A DNA stretch of 64,000 bases from Rubripirellula tenax (GCF_007860125.1 NZ_SJPW01000001.1:558001-622000); one strand, 5' to 3'. Counted from the first letter of the stretch, positions 46,176-55,062 are shown. Notes: a model not told the origin generated them from the letters alone. Program-made: numbers and translations.

Positions 46176-46430
46176 CTAGACGTGTAGAAGCACGTCTAGC
46201 TGGACAGCGCCACTTTGGATTAGCCGTCTGGGCGTCAGTCCCGGTTTTCACGGGTAGAACCGTGGCGAACGCCAAAGCGGCTGATGTGTTCGGAAGTGCC
46301 ACGAATTTCGGTGAAACCCACCCAACGTGGCGCTGTTCAGCTAGTGCATTGTCAATATTTGAACGTGGGGTAGGCATCCTGCCTGCCAATGCGCAGATGT
46401 TGGAAATCGCAGGCTGGAAGCCTACGCCAC
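46176..46430. repeat. Composite fold-back element with nested inverted repeats
   Basis: Within the 454-bp gap before the BY-kinase gene there are three sets of inverted repeats. A perfect 9-bp hairpin CTAGACGTG/CACGTCTAG with six-base loop lies at 46176-46199. Long imperfect arms at 46190-46218 and 46322-46347 share AGCGCCAC and CTAGCTG/CAGCTAG cores around a centre that itself folds. Near-perfect 22-bp arms at 46365-46386 and 46409-46430 share TAGGC and GCCTGC. No open frame with a known domain is present. The form suggests a MITE-like or REP-like dispersed element, or a structured RNA leader. I cannot test copy number. Confidence 0.75.
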
Positions 46431-46525
46431 GAAAGTGCCAACCCTAAATTTGAGTTCTGACAAAGCACGAGGCATTTGCACGCCTGCCAACGCCTGAACC
46501 GACGTTTCGCCTCCTTCTTGATCCA

Positions 46526-49009
46526 ATGCGAAGTTCACTTATGCGAACGAATTCACCAGACCAACGACCCGGGAAACCGTCCATCGAAATAGATGTTTTC
46601 GCAATGCTGCGGCGGCGTTGGTTCCACCTCGTATTGGGAACGTGTTTGGGTATCGCGTTCGCACTATTGTATTTCTATGCGACGAAACCAACCTACGAAT
46701 CTCATATTGAAATTTTGGTGGGACAGCGCTCCAGCGAATTGACCACCAGCGGAACGATGAGCAATTCGCAGGCCAGTGGCGACACGATCCAAGAAGACTT
46801 GCTGGCGACCCACGTTCAATTGCTGACCAGTCGTTTGCTCATCTCCGACGCCATCGCAACAGAGAATCTTGAAAAGCTGCCTTCCATCGGCGCTGTCGTG
46901 GCGGGTGGAGACAACGCGGTCGACTACATCATCGAGAACCTTGACGTTGCCCGCGGCGGAAAAGGCGCATCGAAAAACGCGATGGTCTTGTCGGCGACGT
47001 TCCGTGACCCGAATCCAGATGATGCAGCGACCATTTTGGCTGCCATCTATGGTTCGTACGAACGGTATGTCGAGAGCCACACCCAGGACACCAGCCGCGA
47101 AGCAGCCGAGTTAATCGACGCGGCACGCATCGAAAACGAAAAAGAATTGGATGCTGCCGATCGCGAATACCGTGAATTCATCAGTTCGGTACCTGTCTTG
47201 TTGGAGGGCGAACGTGTTCGCGATGTTCACAAGACTCGCCTGGAACAACTCGAGAGCGAACTGAACACCGTCCGCACTTCGTTGGCCGAAGCCAAGTCGC
47301 GATTGAAGGTCATCGAAGCGTTCACCGACGAGAACGAAACCTCGGTCAACGACTTCGATAAGCTGGCACTGTTAAGCCAGAAAGACGTCACGCGATTGAA
47401 ACTTTTCTTGGATATGACACGGGGCGAATCCCAATCGGAAACGTTCCAAGCTGAACAACCTGCTCGTGCCGAGGCCGCGCGAGCCCAATACAGTCGCTTG
47501 CTTGACTTGTTGCAAAAAGAACGCACGCTCGTCAGCGTCTACGGAGTCAGCCACCCGTTGATCAAGTCGACGAGAGAAGAAATCGACGTGATCGAACGAT
47601 TCGTTGCCGCCAACGCACCGGCCGCTCTGGAAGAAGAAAAGAGCACGATGAATCCTCGGACCATGTTGACCACGTTCACCCGATTGCTGAAAAACGACAT
47701 CGCAGAATACGAAATGCGTGAAGCTATCTTGGTCGAAACCAGTAGCGAAGAATTGCAATTGGCCAAAGACGTCGAAAACGCATTCCTTGAAGGCAACGCC
47801 AAGAAGGCGAAAGTGACGCGCGCCCAGATTCGATACGACGAAGTGATCCGACGCCTGCAAGAACTGAATTTGGCGGGATCCTACGCCGGCTTCTCGACGG
47901 ATTTGTTATCGAATCCGGAACCGGCCAAGAGTCCAGCTTGGCCGCGATTGCCGATCGTGTTGGTGTTGGGGTCGTTTCTCGGTTTCTTCCTGGGAATCGC
48001 CACAGGCATCAGCGCGGAACTGTTGGACACAACATTCCGTGACGTCGAGGACCTTGAAACGACGCTTCAGGCTTCGGCCATCGCACACGTTCCTTTGTTC
48101 AACCTTCGCAAGTTGCCGATTCCGTCGCCGGACCAGACTCCGCTAGCACCCTCGTTGGTGACGGCGCACTGTCCGCGTTCCGCGGAAGCCGAAGTCTATC
48201 GCGTCGCGCGAACATCGTTGATGATTCGTGCCGATGGCAGCGACACCAAGGTGTTGATGATGTCCAGCCCGCACCCTGGCGACGGGAAATCGACGACCAT
48301 CTCGAACTTGGCCATTTCGTTTGCTCAAGCAGGTAAGCGAGTCTTGCTGATCGACTCGGACCTTCGACGTCCTGTGATCGCGGGCTTGTTTGGTGTCGAT
48401 GGCGGCCGTGGCCTGGGTGACATTTTGATGGGCGAAGCAACGCTCGAAGACTCAACTGTCGCTTCGTCGGTCGAAAACTTGGACATCCTGCCTCACGGGA
48501 AAGCGACCAGCGTGCCCGCAGAACTCTTACAGTCCAATCGCATGAGTGTGTTGGTCCAAGAAGCACGGCGAACCTATGACTTGGTGTTGATCGATGCACC
48601 GCCTGTGCTTGCAGTGGCAGATCCTTCGATCGTCGCACCGCTGGCCGATGGTGTCATCTTGACCGTCCGGATTGCCAAAAATGGTCGTCGCCCCGTCGAA
48701 CAAGCGGGACGCATTCTTAACGACAACGGAATCGTGCCGCTCGCCCTAATTGTTAACGGTGTCGATGCGGGCAAACGATCGTCGTACGGGTACGGCGGGT
48801 ATCGTGCAAACGAATACGCCTACGTTGGAAAATATCACAACGAATATGCCGCAAGTGAACCTTCGTCGATCTCGACACTGCCTCGAGTGAAGGGCGCAAC
48901 AAAGTCGGCCACCTCGTCGGGTTCGCCGAATGCCTCGCGTGCGGTGGTCCTTGGATCCGCGACCCCAACCCTGCCTGGCATGGCCAGCCAGAAGGCGGCT
49001 TTGGAATGA
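46526..49009 (+). CDS. Polysaccharide co-polymerase / bacterial tyrosine kinase (Wzc-like)
   Basis: An 827-residue protein with Wzz chain-length and BY-kinase parts. The first helix is at about residues 32-50 (FHLVLGTCLGIAFALLYF), followed by a long periplasmic coiled coil (about 180-450). The second helix is at about 470-495 (IVLVLGSFLGFFLGIATG). The kinase has Walker A PHPGDGKSTTISN (about 581-593), Walker A' VLLIDSDLRRP and Walker B YDLVLIDAPPVLAV. The C-terminal tail has seven tyrosines within 25 residues (YGYGGY, NEYAYVGKYHNEY), the expected autophosphorylation cluster. Cycles of tyrosine phosphorylation control polymer length and export. Its stop overlaps the next gene by four bases. 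Confidence 0.94.
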   Translation: MRSSLMRTNSPDQRPGKPSIEIDVFAMLRRRWFHLVLGTCLGIAFALLYFYATKPTYESHIEILVGQRSSELTTSGTMSNSQASGDTIQEDLLATHVQLLTSRLLISDAIATENLEKLPSIGAVVAGGDNAVDYIIENLDVARGGKGASKNAMVLSATFRDPNPDDAATILAAIYGSYERYVESHTQDTSREAAELIDAARIENEKELDAADREYREFISSVPVLLEGERVRDVHKTRLEQLESELNTVRTSLAEAKSRLKVIEAFTDENETSVNDFDKLALLSQKDVTRLKLFLDMTRGESQSETFQAEQPARAEAARAQYSRLLDLLQKERTLVSVYGVSHPLIKSTREEIDVIERFVAANAPAALEEEKSTMNPRTMLTTFTRLLKNDIAEYEMREAILVETSSEELQLAKDVENAFLEGNAKKAKVTRAQIRYDEVIRRLQELNLAGSYAGFSTDLLSNPEPAKSPAWPRLPIVLVLGSFLGFFLGIATGISAELLDTTFRDVEDLETTLQASAIAHVPLFNLRKLPIPSPDQTPLAPSLVTAHCPRSAEAEVYRVARTSLMIRADGSDTKVLMMSSPHPGDGKSTTISNLAISFAQAGKRVLLIDSDLRRPVIAGLFGVDGGRGLGDILMGEATLEDSTVASSVENLDILPHGKATSVPAELLQSNRMSVLVQEARRTYDLVLIDAPPVLAVADPSIVAPLADGVILTVRIAKNGRRPVEQAGRILNDNGIVPLALIVNGVDAGKRSSYGYGGYRANEYAYVGKYHNEYAASEPSSISTLPRVKGATKSATSSGSPNASRAVVLGSATPTLPGMASQKAALE

Positions 49010-50310
49010 ATTACCAAACTGTCGTAATCGCTTTCACGCTACTGGCAATCTTTGTTCCCCAGTTCGTGATCGCGGTTCCAGAGTTTGGCGATCAAATCAA
49101 AACAACCGACTTGTTCGCCGTGCTTTCGGTTCCGGTTGCGTTCTTTGCGTTCATGAATCGACGCTCGATGCAACTGGTTCAAATCGTTGCGATCGCAGTC
49201 ATTTGCTTTTCCGCAACCGTTGTCATTACGAACATTTTCCAAAGCAGCGACCGTCGTCTCTATCAAGAGAACCTGCCGCACCTAGCGCGACTGTTCTCAA
49301 TCCATTCGTTGTTATTCTTAGTCGTGGCGATGCCCACCGACAGGCAATTCTTATCCCGCAGCTTGATCGCATTCGGTTGTCTGGCCACATTCGCCAGCGT
49401 CTGTATCGCGGTTCTCTATCACTTTGGCAGCGGTGCCTTCGACGCCCACCAAACATTCGAGCGTGACGGTGGTGCGTCGGTTCACCGTCTTGGTGGTTTG
49501 GTTGGTGAATCCGGCGCGTACGCATTCAACGCAACGATGGGTTTCCAGCTACTGTTGGCCGGACTGGCGATGGTAAACAAGCGTCGTTTGTACTTCATCG
49601 CGTTGTGGATTGTCTTCCCAGTCTTGGTGGCATTGATCTACCACGAGTCGTTGGTTCGCATCTCGCTTCTGATGAGCATTTTGTTCTTTTTGATTTGCGT
49701 GACTGTGGTAAACCACTCCGCAACAGCCTTACGCGGTCTTCTCGCCGTCTCGATATTGAGTGTGGTGACCGTTGTCATCCTGATGTCCGCAGCGGGTCAT
49801 CCGATCGGCGACATACAAATCGACCGCCTTGAATTCGACGGGGATGCGAATCGTCTATCATCTGGACGAGTTGCGAACTGGGTCGAGGCGGCTGACGTGT
49901 GGACGAGCGAACCGATGTGGATTCTATTCGGGATGGGGCACCGCGCATCCGACTTCGTCTTGATGCACCCCATCGAAAACATGGCCGTCTTTCATCTCGT
50001 GAACTACGGTTTGATTGGATCTGCGTTGTTTCTGATGCTGTACGGTTACATCTTCGCACCGATCTTCAAGCAAGCACTGCGAGGTGACTTTGCCGGAGGT
50101 GTCTTTTCTGCATTGATTTTGTCAGTGCTTGTTCAGTGGCAAGTCAACGATATCAACTTGTACTTTCAAACCTTCCCGATCGTGCTGTTCTTCTCGGCCT
50201 GGTATTCTTCGAACCTCCGATCGGGAGTCGACTCGTACGAGCAACCAGAATCGGAACCGTCACTCGATTCTCGACACGGTGAAGTTTACGAACTGAGGAA
50301 CGCTCTATAA
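49006..50310 (+). CDS. O-antigen polymerase-like membrane protein
   Basis: A 434-residue protein starting in the ATGA overlap with the BY-kinase stop, so it is translationally coupled. About eleven hydrophobic helices (TVVIAFTLLAIFVPQFVIAV; SLLFLVVAMPTD; LLMSILFFLICVTVV) with an outer loop holding GLVGESGAYAFNATMGFQLL. It lacks a strong sequence signature, as Wzy-type polymerases usually do. Position and topology argue for the polysaccharide polymerase acting with the Wzc-like protein. A 123-bp gap separates it from the PP2C gene. Confidence 0.8.
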   Translation: MNYQTVVIAFTLLAIFVPQFVIAVPEFGDQIKTTDLFAVLSVPVAFFAFMNRRSMQLVQIVAIAVICFSATVVITNIFQSSDRRLYQENLPHLARLFSIHSLLFLVVAMPTDRQFLSRSLIAFGCLATFASVCIAVLYHFGSGAFDAHQTFERDGGASVHRLGGLVGESGAYAFNATMGFQLLLAGLAMVNKRRLYFIALWIVFPVLVALIYHESLVRISLLMSILFFLICVTVVNHSATALRGLLAVSILSVVTVVILMSAAGHPIGDIQIDRLEFDGDANRLSSGRVANWVEAADVWTSEPMWILFGMGHRASDFVLMHPIENMAVFHLVNYGLIGSALFLMLYGYIFAPIFKQALRGDFAGGVFSALILSVLVQWQVNDINLYFQTFPIVLFFSAWYSSNLRSGVDSYEQPESEPSLDSRHGEVYELRNAL

Positions 50311-50433
50311 GTCTCGCGGACCGGTTCGGGCATCCGATCAAAGCTGCTACAATCGACTTTCCTCTGCTTTCTAAGATTCGTTGAATGGTTTCTTGGAGAC
50401 GAATTCCGGTATCGCAACGCGCCAAGGAATGTC

Positions 50434-51669
50434 ATGAAGATTGTTGCCTCTGCACTCAGCGATCGCGGATTATTGCGTGATGGGAACGAGGATCAGTATC
50501 TTATCGATGAGTCGCTCGGTCTGTATATGGTTTGCGACGGCATGGGAGGACACGTGGCCGGCGAAGTCGCGGCAGAGCGAGCCATCGAGTTTGCTTCGGA
50601 ACACATTTCGGCACATTCCGAAGTACTCGAGTCGGCGGCAGGACAACCCGACAGGTACGTCCGCATTCAACAAATTGCTGAAGAAGCGGTCCAAACGGCC
50701 AGCCAGGAAGTCCACCAACTTTCTAGGTCATCGCCCAAGTACGCTGGCATGGGCACGACGCTGACCATGCTGGTGATCGTCGACGACAAAGCAATCATCG
50801 CACATGTCGGCGACTCGCGCATGTATTTGATGCGCGGTGGCGAGATTCATCAATTGACCGTTGATCACACGCTGGCCAATGAAATGTTTCTATGTGGCGG
50901 ATTGACAAAAGAGGAAGCCGCAACGAGTCGCTATCAACACGTTCTGACGCGCAGCATTGGCCCCCACCAATTCGTCACCGTCGACACGCTGTTGTTTGAC
51001 TTGATCCCGGGTGATCGACTGCTGCTCTGTTCGGATGGCCTAAGCAACTATTTTGCGGACGAGTCGGTGATCGCAGAATTACTCGCCCAGAAAGAAATCA
51101 CCGGCCAACCGCAACAACTGATCGAGTTTGCCAAAGAGGCGGGCGGCGCTGACAACATCACGGCGGTCGTTGTTGATACGTTGTTGGATTCGGACGCGGA
51201 ATCCGAACCGGACGCAGACGAACGCATGGAAGCTCTCCGCAACAGTTTCCTGGGTCGAGGGCTTTCGGTTCGTCGACTACTTTATCTGATCACGACGTCA
51301 ACGGTGATCCATTGCAATGCGGGAAAAGAGTTTCTTGAGATGGGCGACAGGTGCCCGGGCATGTTCATTGTCCTCGAGGGTTCCTTTCGTTTCACCGATG
51401 ACGATTCGTTTGAATCCAAATTGGTTAAAGGGGATTGCTTCGGCCAAGGCAATCTGATCTTGCCCGCGAAGTCGCACGCTCGATTGATTGCGAACGAACC
51501 ATCGCGAATGCTGTTGATCGACCGAGAGAAATTCAACCGTCTTACGAAGCGAATTCCCCGACTCGGAAATGCGCTGCTGCGAAACCTGTCCCAACACCTC
51601 AGCAAAGCCATGGTCGCCTCAACCGATTTCAGCCCTGGCCGACGGAAAGATCTGGGAACGTCGTCATGA
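50434..51669 (+). CDS. PP2C-type protein phosphatase fused to a cyclic nucleotide-binding-like domain
   Basis: A 411-residue soluble protein. Residues about 1-250 are a PPM/PP2C phosphatase with all metal-site blocks: RDGNEDQYL, VCDGMGGHVAGE, HVGDSRMYLMR, LCSDGLSNYF and GGADNITAVVVD. It should therefore be an active Ser/Thr phosphatase using Mg or Mn. After a short acidic linker, residues about 285-400 have the fold pattern of a cNMP-binding domain (GDRCPGMFIVLEGSFRF; GDCFGQGNLILPAKSHARL). The phosphate cassette is weak: FGQ instead of FGE, and SHA where RSA is usual, so it may not bind cAMP or cGMP. The stop overlaps the ATG of the first ion-channel gene by four bases, tying the phosphatase to the channels. 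Confidence 0.93.
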   Translation: MKIVASALSDRGLLRDGNEDQYLIDESLGLYMVCDGMGGHVAGEVAAERAIEFASEHISAHSEVLESAAGQPDRYVRIQQIAEEAVQTASQEVHQLSRSSPKYAGMGTTLTMLVIVDDKAIIAHVGDSRMYLMRGGEIHQLTVDHTLANEMFLCGGLTKEEAATSRYQHVLTRSIGPHQFVTVDTLLFDLIPGDRLLLCSDGLSNYFADESVIAELLAQKEITGQPQQLIEFAKEAGGADNITAVVVDTLLDSDAESEPDADERMEALRNSFLGRGLSVRRLLYLITTSTVIHCNAGKEFLEMGDRCPGMFIVLEGSFRFTDDDSFESKLVKGDCFGQGNLILPAKSHARLIANEPSRMLLIDREKFNRLTKRIPRLGNALLRNLSQHLSKAMVASTDFSPGRRKDLGTSS

Positions 51670-52778
51670 TGCGTGCGACACACCCGCTACTCTCCCTGAC
51701 TGCCGTTTTGATCAGCTTGTTCGGCGTCGCATCGGACTGCATCCCGCAAGAACCTGTTGACGCAGTAACGCCCGTGTCGGCTGATGCGGACATCCTGCTG
51801 AAGGTCGGCACGAAGCAGAGCCCGCCATTTGCGATCAAGCATGCCGATGGATCTTGGACCAGAATCAGCATCGAATTGTGGGAACACTTGGCCGACGAAC
51901 TGGATCTTGAGTTCGAGTTCCAAGAATTGACGCTGCCAGAAATGCTGGTGGGTTTAGAAGAGGGGCGGTTGGATGCAGCCGTCGCAGCCATCAGCGTGAC
52001 TTCCGAACGACACGAAAGGATCGACTTTTGTCATCCGCACTATTCCACCGGTTTGGGGATCGCGGTCAGCACTCGCGACCGTTCGACGCCCTGGAAATTG
52101 CTGGGCCGCGTCGTCACCAGTCGCTTACTTAAACTCGTCGCTGCGATGATCGTGACCGTGCTGGGTTGCGGATTTCTGTTTTGGCTATTCGAACGCAAAT
52201 CGAACGCGACCATGTTTGGTGGCAAGAAACGTCACGGTCTTGGCATGGGATTTTGGTGGTCGATGATCCTGCTGCTTGGAAACAAGAGCTTGATGCCTGT
52301 CAGCACCATGGGACGCTTGCTTGCGACCCTGGCGATGTTTTCAAGTTTGATCGTGTTATCGATCCTGACCGGCGTGATCACATCCGTACTGACCGTTGGA
52401 CAACTTGACACGGGAATCCGACGGTCCACTGATCTTTACAATGTTCGCGTTGCATCGGTCGCGGACAGCACAAGCGCCGACTATCTGAGACAACGTCACA
52501 TTTTCTTCCGCGGCTATGAAAATCCGCGAGCAGCAATGGAAGCGGTCGACGCTGGCAACGCAGACGCATTTGTGTACGACGCGGCGTTATTGAAGTATTT
52601 GGCAAGCGACGAGTTTGCCAACCGCATCGACGTGCTGCCGGTGATCTTCAATGTTCAGGAATACGCCATCGCCCTGCCGCAAGAGAGCGAACTTCGGAAA
52701 CCTCTGAACGAAGAACTGCTTCGCTACCGCGAAAGCGATGCGTGGGACGAACTTGTCTATAGGTATTTAGGAGAATGA
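51666..52778 (+). CDS. Ionotropic glutamate receptor-like channel, atypical pore
   Basis: A 370-residue protein, ATG coupled to the PP2C stop. After a signal sequence, a type 3 solute-binding fold is split by a two-helix pore: S1 (about 44-140), M1 (about 154-176, LKLVAAMIVTVLGCGFLFWL), pore loop (about 193-215), M2 (about 218-244) and S2 (about 250-370). This is the GluR0 topology. R115 in SERHERIDF corresponds to the Arg that binds the ligand carboxylate in glutamate receptors, and DAFVYDAALLKYL gives the conserved Asp. The pore reads WWSMILLLGNKSLMPVSTMG: the potassium filter TVGYGD is absent. It may be a regulatory subunit, a channel of other selectivity, or non-conducting. Confidence 0.88.
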   Translation: MMRATHPLLSLTAVLISLFGVASDCIPQEPVDAVTPVSADADILLKVGTKQSPPFAIKHADGSWTRISIELWEHLADELDLEFEFQELTLPEMLVGLEEGRLDAAVAAISVTSERHERIDFCHPHYSTGLGIAVSTRDRSTPWKLLGRVVTSRLLKLVAAMIVTVLGCGFLFWLFERKSNATMFGGKKRHGLGMGFWWSMILLLGNKSLMPVSTMGRLLATLAMFSSLIVLSILTGVITSVLTVGQLDTGIRRSTDLYNVRVASVADSTSADYLRQRHIFFRGYENPRAAMEAVDAGNADAFVYDAALLKYLASDEFANRIDVLPVIFNVQEYAIALPQESELRKPLNEELLRYRESDAWDELVYRYLGE

Positions 52779-52779
52779 G

Positions 52780-53937
52780 ATGACGGAACGGAATCGACTT
52801 CGCACGGGATCGATACAAGTAGCCCTACTTTGCGTCGCCGCCTCGCTCGCGATGGCTCAGGACGAATCGCAAAATCCATCGCCGGAAGCTGATTCCATCC
52901 GGTTGGATGTACCAGATATGCTGCGCGTCGCCACACGAGAAGTCCCGCCGTTCGCGATGCGCAATGAAGCGGGACAGTGGACAGGAATTTGCATTGACCT
53001 GTTACGTGAAATCAAAGCCTCGCTGGAAATCGAATCCGGACACCCGATCGAGATCGAGTTCCGAACACTACCGCTTGCCGAGATGCTAGATGCTGTCGAA
53101 GAATCGCGGGTCGACATGGCCGCTGCCGCTATCACGGTGAATTACGAACGGGAAAAGCGGATGGACTTTACGCATTCGTTTCACACCTCCGGACTCGGTA
53201 TCGCGGTGGGGGCGAGGCTACGCCAATCCGGATGGTCGGGAATCATTGACGCCGTCTTTTCAAAGACTTTCTTCCGCATCGTTTCGGGGCTTGTGCTTGC
53301 GATGCTAGCCAGCGCCGTTGGTATCTATCTGTTTGAACGCAAGGCGAATCGAGAGCAATTCGGTAAAGGCTGGGTCTCGGGAATCGCAGCCGGCATGTGG
53401 TGGGCGGCCGTGACCCTGACCACCGTTGGATATGGAGACAAGGTACCTCGCACGTTGGGAGGACGATTGATTGGCTTGATCTGGATGTTCGCCGGACTTT
53501 TCATCATCGCCGGGTTCACCGCGGCGGTTACCTCAGCACTGACCTTGACGGAGCTAAGAACTCAGATCAACGGCCCGGCCGACCTATCCCGCGTTCGAGT
53601 CGCAACCGTCGAAGGTTCGACGTCCGCCGATTACCTGCGATCGCGACACATCTTGTTTGCGAACCATGCCGATGTGGACTCCGCAATCAAAAGCCTGGTA
53701 GCGAACCAGTGCGACGCTGTCGTCTATGACGCAGCAATTTTGAAACACCAGACGTACCAAGAATGGTCCGGCAACGCCTACGTACTGCCTGCTTCGTTCG
53801 AGCGACAGAACTACGCGATCGCGCTGCCCACCGACAGCCCGCTAACGGAACCCATCAACCAGATACTGTTAAGAGAAACATCCAGCCCAAAATGGGAAGA
53901 AGTGCTGGCCACATACTTCGGCGAAAACCTGCCTTAG
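52780..53937 (+). CDS. Ligand-gated potassium channel of GluR0 type (ionotropic glutamate receptor-like)
   Basis: A 385-residue protein, one base after the previous stop, with TAGGAG as ribosome binding site. Signal peptide (about 10-26), S1 ligand lobe (about 47-145, with FAMRNEAGQWTGICIDLL), M1 (about 164-186), pore helix and filter T214-T-V-G-Y-G-D220, M2 (about 229-255) and S2 lobe (about 262-385). The filter is identical to that of K+ channels, as in Synechocystis GluR0. R124 in YEREKRMDF and the Asp in CDAVVYDAAIL fit amino-acid binding. It should open a K+ pore when an amino acid binds outside. It shares M1-pore-M2 sequence and gene position with the upstream paralogue, so heteromers are plausible. 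Confidence 0.92.
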   Translation: MTERNRLRTGSIQVALLCVAASLAMAQDESQNPSPEADSIRLDVPDMLRVATREVPPFAMRNEAGQWTGICIDLLREIKASLEIESGHPIEIEFRTLPLAEMLDAVEESRVDMAAAAITVNYEREKRMDFTHSFHTSGLGIAVGARLRQSGWSGIIDAVFSKTFFRIVSGLVLAMLASAVGIYLFERKANREQFGKGWVSGIAAGMWWAAVTLTTVGYGDKVPRTLGGRLIGLIWMFAGLFIIAGFTAAVTSALTLTELRTQINGPADLSRVRVATVEGSTSADYLRSRHILFANHADVDSAIKSLVANQCDAVVYDAAILKHQTYQEWSGNAYVLPASFERQNYAIALPTDSPLTEPINQILLRETSSPKWEEVLATYFGENLP

Positions 53938-53980
53938 CGATGATCTTCTTTTCGCTATGCTCGTCGCAACGCAATCGCAT

Positions 53981-54652
53981 TTAAAACTGACGCTTCTTGG
54001 ATGTGCGTTTTTGCCGTCGACGCTGGAAGATCAATCCGCAGGCCGCTAGGCCGAACATCGCGAACGACGATGGCTCGGGAACGGCTACTGCAGAGACTTG
54101 GAAATCAAGCTTGTAAGTCGTCGCTGGTCCAGTCTGTTGGAGATAGACCGTATAGTCGCCGGGCCCCAATGGGCCTTCGGCGGGCAACCCATCCGCCGCG
54201 AACCCTCGACCGATGAAGAGATTGTTGTTCCCAATTCGAGGCAACAGATTTGTGCCAATTTGAGCCGCTGTTCCGACCAATAGGCCGCCCAGAAATTCGT
54301 CTCCACTAAGTGAATTTCCGTCAAACAACAATGTGTCTTCCGATACGGGAAATGTTGTGTCGTTTTCGATCGCGAAAAACATTCGGTTGAAGTGGGACGA
54401 ATAGTCCACCAGCAGAATCCCCGTGAGCGATTGACCGGGAACAATTTGAAACCGAAAGACGTCGTTTCCATTCGCTGGGAAACCGCCTTCGACGCGATTG
54501 AGCCCCACATCGAACGCACCCAGATCCGTCGGATTGGCGGACTCTGTGCTGAGACTTTCGTTGACTTCAACGTAAGTGACAAGAGCAGACATGGCGGGAC
54601 TTGCCAGGCTACTTGCGAAAAAGAGAGCGAACGCGGAAAGCATTTTGAGCAT
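53981..54652 (-). CDS. PEP-CTERM surface protein, unknown function
   Basis: A 223-residue protein with a signal peptide (MLKMLSAFALFFASSLASPA) and a beta-rich mature part (NDVFRFQIVPGQSLTGILLVD; GPGDYTVYLQQTG). The C-terminus is a PEP-CTERM signal: VPEPSSFAMFGLAACGLIF, then RRRQKRTSKKRQ. It has no catalytic motif. It is convergent with the GluR0-like gene (43 bp apart). It is probably a surface or matrix protein sorted by an exosortase encoded elsewhere. Confidence 0.87.
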   Translation of the reverse strand: MLKMLSAFALFFASSLASPAMSALVTYVEVNESLSTESANPTDLGAFDVGLNRVEGGFPANGNDVFRFQIVPGQSLTGILLVDYSSHFNRMFFAIENDTTFPVSEDTLLFDGNSLSGDEFLGGLLVGTAAQIGTNLLPRIGNNNLFIGRGFAADGLPAEGPLGPGDYTVYLQQTGPATTYKLDFQVSAVAVPEPSSFAMFGLAACGLIFQRRRQKRTSKKRQF

Positions 54653-55062
54653 GGTATTGAGACGCCAGAATCAAGGTTTGCACGGGTGGCCGTGGGCGGC
54701 AAAGACAAGGCCATTAGTATAGCAAGCTCGATTCGCAATTAAACGATACGATGGCGGGGTTTCTTGATTTTCGAGGTTTATTTGGCCTGCTTGGTTCTGC
54801 CGCCTTCGCTGTGCGTGCGTGGATTCTCTACCTTTCCGAATTGGACATCCCCAATCGGACGCCGTATGGCGGATGGCTTATGCTCCGCGTGGGGGGATGC
54901 GATTGGGCTTCTGAAGCGTGGCGAGAAAGACCGGTACACGCGAGCGATTGGACATCCATCCAAACATCGAGCGGTGGCCGTGCAATGGCCTGCACCAAAG
55001 CGGAGCTGCTGCGGTGCCGGCTATGATGGTTGCAATCCGTGTTTCTCCGTGGAGTCGCTACT
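54653..55062. other. Intergenic region with nested inverted repeats
   Basis: No gene is supported in these 410 bases. CCCAATCG (54850-54857) pairs with CGATTGGG (54900-54907), and CATCCCC with GGGGATG just inside and overlapping. GCGGA/TCCGC forms an inner stem. ATTGGACATCC occurs twice (54840-54850 and 54947-54957). The structure lies 150-220 bp upstream of the ceramidase/dehydrogenase fusion gene and may be an mRNA leader, a small RNA or an operator region. Confidence 0.4.

Noticed and set aside
6814-54652. Exosortase gene to process the PEP-CTERM proteins
   Set aside because: No membrane protein in the window shows the exosortase Cys/Arg/His pattern; the enzyme must be encoded elsewhere.
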